Assembly: GCA_050246015.1 (NCBI GenBank)
Contig: JBFWWU010000007.1
Location: 124,001-188,000 of the forward strand
Length of the DNA stretch: 64,000 nucleotides
Source: JTS-AC122 sp050246015
GTDB taxonomy: Bacteria; Planctomycetota; Phycisphaerae; Phycisphaerales; UBA1924
Direction: 5' to 3'
This document shows, in pieces, positions 24,046-32,995 of the stretch. The stretch's first letter is position 1, and each line of letters opens with the position of its first letter. Below the pieces are notes generated by a model. That model saw only the letters and a program-made list of their open reading frames with translations. It was not told the origin of the DNA and made no database searches. The translations under genes and the position numbers were made by a program.

Positions 24046-25160
24046 CATGCAAGAAGGCACTGACGAAGGAGCCGGCGGCGATCGACACCCGTCACCCAAC
24101 TCGGTCTCCAAGCCCGCTCCCGCGCGGCTTCACGCTGCTGGAAGTCATGATCTCCGTGCTCATCCTGGGCCTGGGGCTTCTGGGTATCGGCGCGCTCTTC
24201 CCCGTTGTCATTCGCTCGCAGCGGCTGGCGCAGGATCAGACGTATGGCGCGATGGCCGCGGACACGGCGGTCGCGACGCTCAAGGCGATGAGTTTCGACG
24301 GCGCGATGCAGCCGCAGGTGCCCGTCCCCGGTCAGCCCACGCTGCCGCGGAATGTGTGGCGCCTGATCCGCGGGTACAACGACCCCTTGGGGAACTACCA
24401 GACGTCGCACATGGGCTCGCCGGCGTTCGAGCACGGTCAGTGGTTCGTCCCCGCCGTGAACAACATCACCAACAGCGTGCGGCTGGGGACGCCGGGGGCG
24501 CAGAACCAGATGGATCTGCCGGTGTCGATGCGGCTGTATCCGCAGGGGTCGCCGAACCTCGCCCCGCCTCAGTTCGTGTGGGACGTGGCGGTGCAGCGAG
24601 TGGACGACGGCGTGCCGGACGGGCTCGGGACGCCGCCCAACAACGCCGCGACCGACGCCGTGCGCGTGGCGCTCTTCGTGCGCCGACTCGACCTGCGCAT
24701 GCGCCCGGCGATGGGGCTGAGCGTCTACTCCGCGGTCGCGGACGACACCCTGCCCACGACGCAGCGGCTTCGCCCCGTCGGCGTGAACACGGCGACCGGC
24801 CTGCCCACCGGTGACGGCACCGGCGACTACGGCGCCCCCATCACCATCGACGTTCGCGCTCGCTTCGACGGCGCCGGCCGCGTCGAGCGGGACCGCTTGT
24901 ACGTCGAGCCGACCGAGACCATGGAGCACTGGGCGATCATCCGTCAGGTGGGCCAGAAGTTGGTGGACAACCTCGGGAACATCCACACCGTGTCGGGCTC
25001 GGGGACTTCGGGCGCCGATCGGTACGTCACCCTCGAAGCGCCGCTCCCCGCGGTGGTGCGCGACTTCACCTGGCCCGGCGGGCTCCCGATCCTGCACCAG
25101 GTGGTGCTGTCGCCGACCGTGCCCGCCGCGGTGCGGGTGTTCCGGGTTGAAGCGAACTAG
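24042..25160 (+). CDS. Pseudopilin (PilV/GspI-like)
   Basis: 372 residues, overlapping the previous stop by 4 bases. A Pro/Arg-rich leader ends at GFTLLEVMISVLILGLGLLG, the PilV/GspI form of the prepilin signal (LLEVMISVLI). It would be a minor pseudopilin initiating assembly. The C-terminal domain is much longer than in model pseudopilins (about 120-170 residues) and carries no motif that I recognise. Confidence 0.88.
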   Translation: MTCKKALTKEPAAIDTRHPTRSPSPLPRGFTLLEVMISVLILGLGLLGIGALFPVVIRSQRLAQDQTYGAMAADTAVATLKAMSFDGAMQPQVPVPGQPTLPRNVWRLIRGYNDPLGNYQTSHMGSPAFEHGQWFVPAVNNITNSVRLGTPGAQNQMDLPVSMRLYPQGSPNLAPPQFVWDVAVQRVDDGVPDGLGTPPNNAATDAVRVALFVRRLDLRMRPAMGLSVYSAVADDTLPTTQRLRPVGVNTATGLPTGDGTGDYGAPITIDVRARFDGAGRVERDRLYVEPTETMEHWAIIRQVGQKLVDNLGNIHTVSGSGTSGADRYVTLEAPLPAVVRDFTWPGGLPILHQVVLSPTVPAAVRVFRVEAN

Positions 25161-25249
25161 ACCACGCGCACGCCGCGGCAGCGCGGCGTGCCACAGACCG
25201 ACCGCCGGGTATCCCAGAGCCGGGCACCCCCGAGAAGAAGGATTCAGCG

Positions 25250-27193
25250 ATGATTCATGCCAAAAACGGCAATCAGCGGGCGGAGGCGAACGGGCGTGTG
25301 GTGAGCCTCCCGCGCCGGCGGTCCAATCGATCCACACTCGCGGCCTTCACGCTGATCGAACTCCTGGTCGTCGTGGCGACCCTGTCGCTCATCACGCTGG
25401 GGATCGCGCGCATCTTCCGTTCGGCGGGCGATACCGCACGCGCCGGGCGACGCGTCAGCGCTCTCAACACCTACGCCACCGCCCTGGAGCGCCAGTTCCG
25501 CGGCGACTTCGATTCGATGTCACGCCAAGGGTTCCTCCTGATCCGCAATCAGGCGACCGGGGTGAACGTCCGCCTGTCCGGGACCGATGCCAACCCGGCC
25601 CGTCCTCGACGCCTCGACGAACTCCTGTTCTTCACCAAGGGCGACTACACCTCGCAGCGCACCCCGGTCCACCCGGACCGCGCCCCGCGCTCGGCCGAGG
25701 CGATGGTCTACTACGGTCACGGCCTGCGATGGGATCCGACGAACTCCAACTACCGCTCGGACCTTCGGCTCGATGACGACAACGCGTCCGCGCCGGGATT
25801 CGGAATGACCGGACCGAACCAGTACGCGTCGCAGTGGGTGCTCGCGCGGCGGGCGTTCGTGCTCCAGCCGCCGAGTCTGTGCCCAACCGCCGCGCTCCCG
25901 GCCAACCTGCCTCAACTCACCCCGACCTGGCCCGGCCCGCCGGCCAACCCCGCGATGCCCAACTCGATCTGGCGCGACCTGGACCGCAACTGCCAGATCG
26001 GCTTGCAGCCCGCGGCGCTCAGCGCCTTCCGCGTGATCTCCAATGACAACCGCAACACGCTGCCCATCACCGCGAACCTCGTCCGCGACGACTCGCCGGT
26101 GCAGCGTCCGCGGCTGTCGAGCGGGATCGTGGACGTGATCGCGTCGAGCCTGAGCGAGATCAAGGGCGTCGTGCTCGATGCGCAGCCGGTGAACTCCGTC
26201 ATCGTCCCGTTCAACCTGAACGCGGACCTGCCAAGCGACGGCCGCGTCGGCGCGGTGTTCCAGACGGACCTGATGCCCGGTGCGCCGAACTCCGTGACTC
26301 GGATCATGCACGACTGGATGCGTCAGGCGTTGCCGGCGGATTCCGACGGCGGCCGGCGCGTGCGGCTGGAGATCGACTCGCCGGACTGGACGGGCAGCCG
26401 GGATTCGGCGAGCGCCGCGCCCTATGACCGTGAGTACCGGCGCACGGATCAGGAGATGCTCTCGTCCTTCAACTTCGTGCCGCACTGCACGGAGTTCATC
26501 GTCGAGTGGTCGTTCGGGAAGGTGTACCCGGTGGACTACCCGGTGCCCGAACTGCGCGGGCAGGTGATCTGGCACGGGAAGACGCGATCGGTGGACCTCA
26601 ACGGCGACGGCAACATGCCGTCGGAGACGATCCCCAACCCGCAGCCCAACATTGAATACGCGGCCCGCCCGTATATGTCGGCGCTCAGCGATCAGTACTA
26701 CGCGCCGATCCGGCTGACGACGGGGAGCGTGAGTTATTGGCAGGTCAAGCGAGAACTGGTGATGCCGCTGCCGCCACCGATCGGCGGCAACGCGCAGCCG
26801 GTCTACTCGTATTTCGGCTATGTGGACCCCACCTGGCGCGTGCGGTCGGAATTTGTGGATCTGAACGGGAACGGAATCTGCGATCCGATGGGCGAGGCGT
26901 TCGACGACGCCAACGGGAACGGGGCGTACGACCCCGCGGGCACCCCGCCGTACAACATCGCGGAGTTGCCCCTGGGCAACGGCGACCCATACTTCGATCC
27001 CGGACTCGCCACGCCGAGCGGCGCGGCGCCCGAGCGCCGGTTCCCCGGCGACCCGGACACGATTCCCTGGGCGTGGCCGAAGTTGATCCGCGTCACGATG
27101 AGCCTCGTGGATCCGCAGGATCCGCTCAATGAGCAGACGTTCCAGTTCACGTTCGAGGTACCCGAGGATTCGAGCGCGACGGCGAACTACTAA
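25250..27193 (+). CDS. Large pseudopilin-like protein (PilW/GspJ-like) with Ca-loop-like motifs
   Basis: 647 residues. AAGGA precedes the ATG. The prepilin signal AFTLIELLVVVATLSLITLG has Ala instead of Gly before the cleavage site, which PilD-type peptidases tolerate in some pseudopilins. RFRGDFDSMSRQGF-like sequence after the helix resembles PilW/GspJ. Acidic D-x-N-G-x-G loops occur near the end (DLNGDGNM; DLNGNGICDPMGEAFDDANG), suggesting calcium binding. Size is about three times that of GspJ. It follows the previous pseudopilin after 89 bp and is probably in the same operon. Confidence 0.85.
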   Translation: MIHAKNGNQRAEANGRVVSLPRRRSNRSTLAAFTLIELLVVVATLSLITLGIARIFRSAGDTARAGRRVSALNTYATALERQFRGDFDSMSRQGFLLIRNQATGVNVRLSGTDANPARPRRLDELLFFTKGDYTSQRTPVHPDRAPRSAEAMVYYGHGLRWDPTNSNYRSDLRLDDDNASAPGFGMTGPNQYASQWVLARRAFVLQPPSLCPTAALPANLPQLTPTWPGPPANPAMPNSIWRDLDRNCQIGLQPAALSAFRVISNDNRNTLPITANLVRDDSPVQRPRLSSGIVDVIASSLSEIKGVVLDAQPVNSVIVPFNLNADLPSDGRVGAVFQTDLMPGAPNSVTRIMHDWMRQALPADSDGGRRVRLEIDSPDWTGSRDSASAAPYDREYRRTDQEMLSSFNFVPHCTEFIVEWSFGKVYPVDYPVPELRGQVIWHGKTRSVDLNGDGNMPSETIPNPQPNIEYAARPYMSALSDQYYAPIRLTTGSVSYWQVKRELVMPLPPPIGGNAQPVYSYFGYVDPTWRVRSEFVDLNGNGICDPMGEAFDDANGNGAYDPAGTPPYNIAELPLGNGDPYFDPGLATPSGAAPERRFPGDPDTIPWAWPKLIRVTMSLVDPQDPLNEQTFQFTFEVPEDSSATANY

Positions 27194-27240
27194 GCACGCC
27201 CCGCGGGATCCGCTCATGCGGGACCCGGGCGGGCAAACGT

Positions 27241-27300
27241 GGGGGGGGGGAAGTGGGGGCGGTGGGGGGATGACACGCGGTCGAAGATCATGACACGCGG
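27241..27300 (+). repeat. G-tract (G10) and duplicated ATGACACGCGG
   Basis: A run of ten G bases (27241-27250) is followed by G5 and G6 runs, then two copies of ATGACACGCGG (27270-27280 and 27290-27300). It lies just upstream of the GspK-like gene. Homopolymer slippage or a G-quadruplex is possible. Confidence 0.55.
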
Positions 27301-27317
27301 GGGCGAAGGAGTTTGGC

Positions 27318-30300
27318 GTGATTCGCAATAAGAAGATCAACCCGAAGCCGAGATGTGCGAGCGACCGTCGCGCGAGGCACGAGCGAGGCACGGTCCTGCT
27401 GATGATCGTCGGCGTGCTGGCGCTGATTGCGATCATCGCGGTGGTGTACGCCGCCATTGCGCAGGCCGATCGCCGCGGCGCGGACGCCTTTGCGAAGGCA
27501 AACCAACTCGACGAGCACGTCGATCAGTTCCGCGACTACATCGCCGCGGTCATCGGAGACGGGCGCCTCGACACGTACGTTGACCCGATCCCCGGCGGCA
27601 ACAACATCGGCCGGCTGAGCCGCAAGGCGTGGGACGCGCCCTCGGTCGATCCACGCATGGCGACGCTTGTTGACGCGGCGCACCCTGTGCCGTTCAGCAC
27701 GACCGGCGGGGCGTACTCGCCGTGGCTTTCGTCGATCGAGCCCACGCGGCTCACCTCGACCGCGCTCATCGACCCGCTCAAGCCGTACCTCAACGCCCGC
27801 GACTGGTTCAGCATCACGAACATCTGCCCGGACGGCCGCTTCGTCAACCTCGCGAACCTCCGCAACAACTTCCGCGCCGAACCGGGATATGGAATCGACG
27901 CGCGCGGGCGACGCCGCATGAGCGAAGGGCTGACCCTGTTTGATCAGCAGGGACGCCCGTACTCGACCTCGTCCGGAACCGTTCTGCTCCCCGACGGTTC
28001 GCCGGCCAGTCCGTTCGTGCCCGCGCATTGGACGATGCGACAGATCAACGCGTTCCGTCCGATCCGCGACGTGGCGCGCGGGCCCAACTCCATCGGGCCC
28101 AAGGAGAACGAGTACTACCCCAACCAGTGGGCCGACGCGGACGGCGACGGGATCGGCGATTCACGCTGGTTCGAGATGTCGCGCCTGGATCCCCTTAGTC
28201 CGCTCAACAACCCGTTCGTCGAGGCCCTCTTGCCGCAGGACCCGAGCATCCGCTGGATCTACGCCTGCAAGATCATCGACCTTTCGGGCATGGTGAACCT
28301 GAACACCGCGACGGATCAGTACACGGACCCGCGGTACGACTCGACCTATCCCGATCGCCCGTTCAAGATCGGGCTCTCGCCCGGCGACGTGGACCTGCGC
28401 GGGCTCCTGTCGATGGCGAGCGTGTACAACCGGTACATCGAGGGCGCGAGCGGGATCGGGTACGACCGGATCGAGCAGCCCCCCGCGCCGCCGGTGAACA
28501 ACCCGATGAACTACGGGCCCGCGAGCGGGCAGCGCTACAACGAGCCCGCCGCTCGGGCGATCGGGTACTCGGCCTACGGCTCGCTGCGAACGGCGATCGG
28601 CACGGGTGTGATCCCCAAGCCCGCCCCGCAGCCCCCGCCCGCGGGCGTTGATTGGACCGTGCCCGAAGTCGTGATCGCCGGCGGGTACACCAACACGATG
28701 CCCCCGCCCCCGGTCACCGCCCGGCGCGCCTGGTACGAGCAGGTCGGCCTCAACCCCGACGGGGGCTTCGTCGCCCTCAACACCACCACCACCGGCGTGC
28801 AGGCCTTCGGTCCGCTGGGGATCGAGAACGAACTCGACCTTCGCGCCTTCGGCGGCGCCAACGACTTCTCTCGCCGAAGCGACGTGGAAGCCATCCTCGA
28901 TGGGCGATCCACCAAGCCCCCTTACACGCTCCCCTGGTACGGCCCGCTGCGGAGCAATCGCGACGACCTGCTCGAGCGAGCCAACAAGGGAGCCGGACGC
29001 ACCGATGGCCTGGCCAGCGACGCGGCGATGCTGCTGGCCTTCGCCAACGTGCGGAACCACGTGACCGCCATCAGCGGCGGGTCGCCCATCAGTTCCCTCA
29101 CCCCCATGAGCCTGCCCCAAGCCGATCCCGATCGGCTCGACGAGCGGGAACTCAAGGTCGATGTGACCAAGGTCCTCAAACTCCCGCGAACCTCCACCGG
29201 CGGCGCGGAAGAGAGGATGAACGACTTGGATCGGGTGGCATATGTCCAGCACCTCGCCGACGCGCTCATGCCGTACCGGTTTGATCCGATCAACCAGAAT
29301 CCGACCCTGAACTCCTGGGGCTCCAGCCGCGCGTCCGGGCCCTATTGGAAGCGAGCGGTCAACTACGGCTACGGGGCGGAGTTCGCATACCGCTCCCTCA
29401 TCCACCTGGCGCTCAACACCTGGGATGCGCTCGACAGCGACAACGACGCGGACTCGGACATCGCGGGCCCGACCGCAGCGTCGGTCCGCCTCACCACCAC
29501 GCTGCTGGGGGACCGCGCGTTCCTCCCGTGGCCCGAGCTTTCTCTCCCCAACCCGCAGCTCGCGCAGGATGTCTCCGCGCTGCAGGGAACAGACCAGTAC
29601 AACGCGTTCGGCATCGAGGCGCAGCCGTTCCTCGTGCAGGTCGCCACCTATGCGATCTACACCGACATGCCCCCGACCCGCGTGACCGGCGGGCCCATCG
29701 GCGGCGACGACGAATGGAACGACCGGATGCAGGGCCCGAACCCGGGTGACCCGATTGTGTACGCGGAGATCACCATCGACCTGGCGCGGCAGTCGGGCAA
29801 CCCGGACTACATCGGCGAAGTCATCGCGTTCCAGGTCACCAACCCGTTCGACCGGCGGATCGTGCTCGACGGCGGCGCCAACCAGCCGGGGATGCTGTAT
29901 TACGCCGAGTACGCCGGCAAGGCGTACCGCCTGGGCGAGTTCGACGACACCACCCGGCAGTTCAGCATGCGCACCACGCTGGAACCCGGCGAGTCCAAGG
30001 TCTTCTACTGCCTTAGCCGCCCGCGATCCGAGATGGAAGACCGAATCCGCATCGCCCGCAACCGTCCCGGCAATCCCGGCATGGCGTTCGACCTGGACAC
30101 GTTCCTGGACGCCCAGCTCGGCGTCGGTCAGCACATCGAAACCACGATGGTGAACCCCAAGTCCGGCCTGCCCGTTGACCTTCCCATGAGCGGGTCGGTG
30201 ATCGGCGTGCTCGACATTCACAACGAGAACCAGGCCCCTCGCTTCGAACTCCAGGACAACCTCAGCGCCTGGACCACGGACCTGCGCAACGCCGTCATGC

Positions 30301-32231
30301 TCTGGCGTGTCCTGCGAGCCGCGACGGATTCCTCGGAGGTCTACCCCTTCAACAACCCGCGAAATGACCTGATGGTCGATCGGATGCGCGATCCCGCAGG
30401 GAACTCCGGCGGCGATCTCACGCTGTACTTCAACTTCTCCGGGATCGCCGGCCAGGTCGGCGGCTCCGAAGGCGGCGACGACCTCAGCGCCGACCCGCGC
30501 GACAACACCGGTCTCTCGGCGATCTTCTGGGGCTCCATCCGTCGGCCCAACGACGTCGCCAACACGGCCGATCGCGCCCCGGTCGGGACCATGCCCCCGT
30601 GGTGCATCGAGGCCCGCTACGACCAGGCCTATCCGCTCGGCGCCGGCCCCGTGTGGTACAACAAGGATGAAGACACCGATCGTTCCCTGGGAGCCGTCGG
30701 CGATTACGGCGGGTCCGGACAGTCCCAACCTCGTTTCCGAACCGTTGACAACCTGACCTCGGTTCTCTCGAACTCAATGGCGGCGTCGCTGCCACAGGAA
30801 CTGCGCCTCTCGCCCCAGAACAAGACCGGAAACGACATCCCGCGCAGCCAGTCCACGCTCGCCGGATCCAACTCGGGGCTCCCCTACGGCCGCACCGCCG
30901 TGCAGATCTCCCTCGGCGGATTCGACCTGGATGGCAAGCCCCGCAACCCGGGCCTGTTCTCCCGCGTCGGCGATCTGCTTCTCCCGCTGGCCATCGGGCC
31001 ATTCCAGGAGCCGAAGATCGGGCTCAACGGCGAGAACACGTTCCAGCGACTCGAAAAGCAGTGGATGGCGCTCTCCGAAGTGCTCGCGATCTGCTCTGAT
31101 TACTACTCGCCGCCGCAGTGGGTCGATACACCCAACGGCCGCAAGGAATCGCTCTACTACACCGCCTGCCACCTCATCCCGAATCCGCAAGGCCCGCCGC
31201 TGCTTGACCGGGGGCACCTCGTGCTCGACGCCTTTGTTCCTTATCTGGATCGCAACAACAACGGGTTCTTCGACTACGACCTCAACAACTCGGGCAACGG
31301 GGACCGGACGATCGGCCTGGGCGTGCCGCTGGCCTTCAACGTGCTCGATCGCTTCCGCGTGAACTCGTACGGCTCGATCACGAAGGTCGCGCCGGGCACG
31401 ATCAACCCGAACACGGCGCCACTGGCGTGCCTGGACGCACTCTCGCCGCTGATGGCGCCCGATCCGGAGGCCACGACCCTCCCCAGCGTCCCCTGGATGC
31501 ACGCCATGGACAACGCCGCCACTCCCCCGCGGCGCCGCCTGTTCGATCCCACTCAGGAAGCGTGGGACGTCAGTTCGACGGTCGCGGCGTACCGGGATCT
31601 GGCGAACCTCCCCATCCGGCCGATCGGGACCGCCGCGTCGAATCTCTTCGCCGACTTCGGGATCACGACTTCCGGAAACATGTTCGACAACTTCCCTCGA
31701 CGCCGAACGACCTACATCCACGGCTTGCGCGAGGAATCCGGATTCCGTTCCGCCGGCGAGATCCTGGCGGCCCGCCTCCGCAAGCCTAACGGCGAAATTT
31801 ATGACCGCAAGGATAACAACGGGATCGATCGGCTCGGCGTCAATCCCACCATGCCGATGACCGCCGTCATGCCCTTGCAGGGACACCCCGGCGTCACCTC
31901 GACGACCGTGACGTACGACCGCAACGCCAACGGTATCATCGACGTCGGCGATGCGCCCTTCGTACCCGCCAACATCGAGCAGATCGACACCTACGACGGC
32001 AAGATCGCCATCGCCAACTCCATCCTGGCGTCGATTAATGTCCACAGCGACATCTTCTGCGCGTGGTTCCTGGTCCACGGTTATACGCAGAGCGATGTTG
32101 AAAATCTGAGCGATCTGGATCCCCTGACCCCGTCGATCGCGAAGCGCTATGTGATGATCGTCGATCGATCCAACGTCCTGCGTCGAGGCGACAAGCCCAG
32201 GATCCTGCTGTTCAAGGAAGTGCCGCTCTAA
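27318..32231 (+). CDS. Giant GspK/PilX-like minor pseudopilin
   Basis: 1637 residues, about five times the length of GspK. The GTG start has GAAGGAG upstream. After a basic leader, RGTVLLMIVGVLALIAIIAV is a GspK/PilX-type membrane segment (G-x-V/A-L-L/M-I). The rest is soluble, rich in Asn, Pro and Asp, with repeated short loops such as DADGDGIGDSR, DRNNNGFFDYD and DRNANGIIDVGD that resemble calcium-binding loops. No catalytic motif is seen. GspK caps the pseudopilus tip, so a very large tip protein with surface or adhesive function is plausible but unproven. A terminator follows 26 bases after the stop. Confidence 0.85.
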   Translation: MIRNKKINPKPRCASDRRARHERGTVLLMIVGVLALIAIIAVVYAAIAQADRRGADAFAKANQLDEHVDQFRDYIAAVIGDGRLDTYVDPIPGGNNIGRLSRKAWDAPSVDPRMATLVDAAHPVPFSTTGGAYSPWLSSIEPTRLTSTALIDPLKPYLNARDWFSITNICPDGRFVNLANLRNNFRAEPGYGIDARGRRRMSEGLTLFDQQGRPYSTSSGTVLLPDGSPASPFVPAHWTMRQINAFRPIRDVARGPNSIGPKENEYYPNQWADADGDGIGDSRWFEMSRLDPLSPLNNPFVEALLPQDPSIRWIYACKIIDLSGMVNLNTATDQYTDPRYDSTYPDRPFKIGLSPGDVDLRGLLSMASVYNRYIEGASGIGYDRIEQPPAPPVNNPMNYGPASGQRYNEPAARAIGYSAYGSLRTAIGTGVIPKPAPQPPPAGVDWTVPEVVIAGGYTNTMPPPPVTARRAWYEQVGLNPDGGFVALNTTTTGVQAFGPLGIENELDLRAFGGANDFSRRSDVEAILDGRSTKPPYTLPWYGPLRSNRDDLLERANKGAGRTDGLASDAAMLLAFANVRNHVTAISGGSPISSLTPMSLPQADPDRLDERELKVDVTKVLKLPRTSTGGAEERMNDLDRVAYVQHLADALMPYRFDPINQNPTLNSWGSSRASGPYWKRAVNYGYGAEFAYRSLIHLALNTWDALDSDNDADSDIAGPTAASVRLTTTLLGDRAFLPWPELSLPNPQLAQDVSALQGTDQYNAFGIEAQPFLVQVATYAIYTDMPPTRVTGGPIGGDDEWNDRMQGPNPGDPIVYAEITIDLARQSGNPDYIGEVIAFQVTNPFDRRIVLDGGANQPGMLYYAEYAGKAYRLGEFDDTTRQFSMRTTLEPGESKVFYCLSRPRSEMEDRIRIARNRPGNPGMAFDLDTFLDAQLGVGQHIETTMVNPKSGLPVDLPMSGSVIGVLDIHNENQAPRFELQDNLSAWTTDLRNAVMLWRVLRAATDSSEVYPFNNPRNDLMVDRMRDPAGNSGGDLTLYFNFSGIAGQVGGSEGGDDLSADPRDNTGLSAIFWGSIRRPNDVANTADRAPVGTMPPWCIEARYDQAYPLGAGPVWYNKDEDTDRSLGAVGDYGGSGQSQPRFRTVDNLTSVLSNSMAASLPQELRLSPQNKTGNDIPRSQSTLAGSNSGLPYGRTAVQISLGGFDLDGKPRNPGLFSRVGDLLLPLAIGPFQEPKIGLNGENTFQRLEKQWMALSEVLAICSDYYSPPQWVDTPNGRKESLYYTACHLIPNPQGPPLLDRGHLVLDAFVPYLDRNNNGFFDYDLNNSGNGDRTIGLGVPLAFNVLDRFRVNSYGSITKVAPGTINPNTAPLACLDALSPLMAPDPEATTLPSVPWMHAMDNAATPPRRRLFDPTQEAWDVSSTVAAYRDLANLPIRPIGTAASNLFADFGITTSGNMFDNFPRRRTTYIHGLREESGFRSAGEILAARLRKPNGEIYDRKDNNGIDRLGVNPTMPMTAVMPLQGHPGVTSTTVTYDRNANGIIDVGDAPFVPANIEQIDTYDGKIAIANSILASINVHSDIFCAWFLVHGYTQSDVENLSDLDPLTPSIAKRYVMIVDRSNVLRRGDKPRILLFKEVPL

Positions 32232-32257
32232 AGCCACCCTTATTCCACAATGTACAT

Positions 32258-32291
32258 GCGGGCGTTCCAATGTCGGAACGCCCGCGTTTCT
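32258..32291 (+). terminator. Rho-independent terminator of the pseudopilin operon
   Basis: An 11-bp perfect stem (GCGGGCGTTCC, 32258-32268, with GGAACGCCCGC, 32275-32285), a 6-nt loop and GTTTCT follow. It could also serve the converging gene from the other side only weakly. Confidence 0.75.
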
Positions 32292-32326
32292 ATGGGCCCG
32301 CATACAAGCACCGGCGACAGGATCGA

Positions 32327-32767
32327 TCACACGGCCGTGTACAATCCACGCTCCACGCGCTTGAACTTCTTCTTGTTCAGCAGCGCGATGTTGACCATGG
32401 TGCGGAAGTGCTTCGAACTGGTCTTGTACCCGGCCTTGACCACCGCGGCCGCCGCGTCGCTCACGGACATCGTCTTTCCGCTGAGCACCTTGACGAGCGC
32501 GTCGGGCAGGTTGGTGTCGTTCTTGGCGCGGCGCCGTCCGCCCGTCGCGGCCCTGGGCCGGTTCCCGGAACCGCCTCCGCGCCCGCCCCTGCCCGGAGCA
32601 TACGAACCATCCAGCGCCGCGATCGCCGCATCAATCTGCTGAAGTTCGGCGACAAGTTCTTTGCGCTGCGCGTGCAGTTGCGGCAGGGCCGCGCGGCGGC
32701 GTTGCAGTTCAGAGGCGATCTCAATCACGGTCAGGCGAGAGAGGCTCGGTCGACGCTTTTTGGCCAT
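32327..32767 (-). CDS. Coiled-coil / winged-helix protein, probable DNA-binding
   Basis: 146 residues from the ATG at 32767, with GGAG about 10 nt upstream. An N-terminal helix (about residues 10-50: EIASELQRRRAALPQLHAQR) is likely a dimerising coil. A Gly/Arg-rich linker follows. The C-terminal 60 residues (LPDALVKVLSGKTMSVSDAA; KHFRTMVNIALLNKKKFKRV) resemble HARE-HTH-type winged helices, which occur in small planctomycete nucleoid-type proteins. The exact role is unknown. An in-frame extension to 32923 is unlikely. Confidence 0.75.
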   Translation of the reverse strand: MAKKRRPSLSRLTVIEIASELQRRRAALPQLHAQRKELVAELQQIDAAIAALDGSYAPGRGGRGGGSGNRPRAATGGRRRAKNDTNLPDALVKVLSGKTMSVSDAAAAVVKAGYKTSSKHFRTMVNIALLNKKKFKRVERGLYTAV

Positions 32768-32995
32768 GAGCAAAGGACTCCGACAAAAAGAATCCCCCTG
32801 CGTGCCCACACCATATGGGCCCCGACTGCATTCGACCACAGCATGTGTTGGAATTCCGAGAACCTCACTTTTCAATGTCGCGACCCGATCCCGAGCCCCC
32901 TTGCCGGCGCTAGCGGACCTCATGATGTTTTATTAATGCAATCCACCGAGGACGTGTCGCCGGATGTCGAAAAGCGGATCAGCGCAAGCCCGGGC

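Noticed and set aside
28161..30728. 855-residue leftward open frame inside the giant GspK-like gene
   Set aside because: Val/Gly/Arg/His-rich shadow; the forward frame has a pseudopilin N-terminus and a ribosome-binding site.
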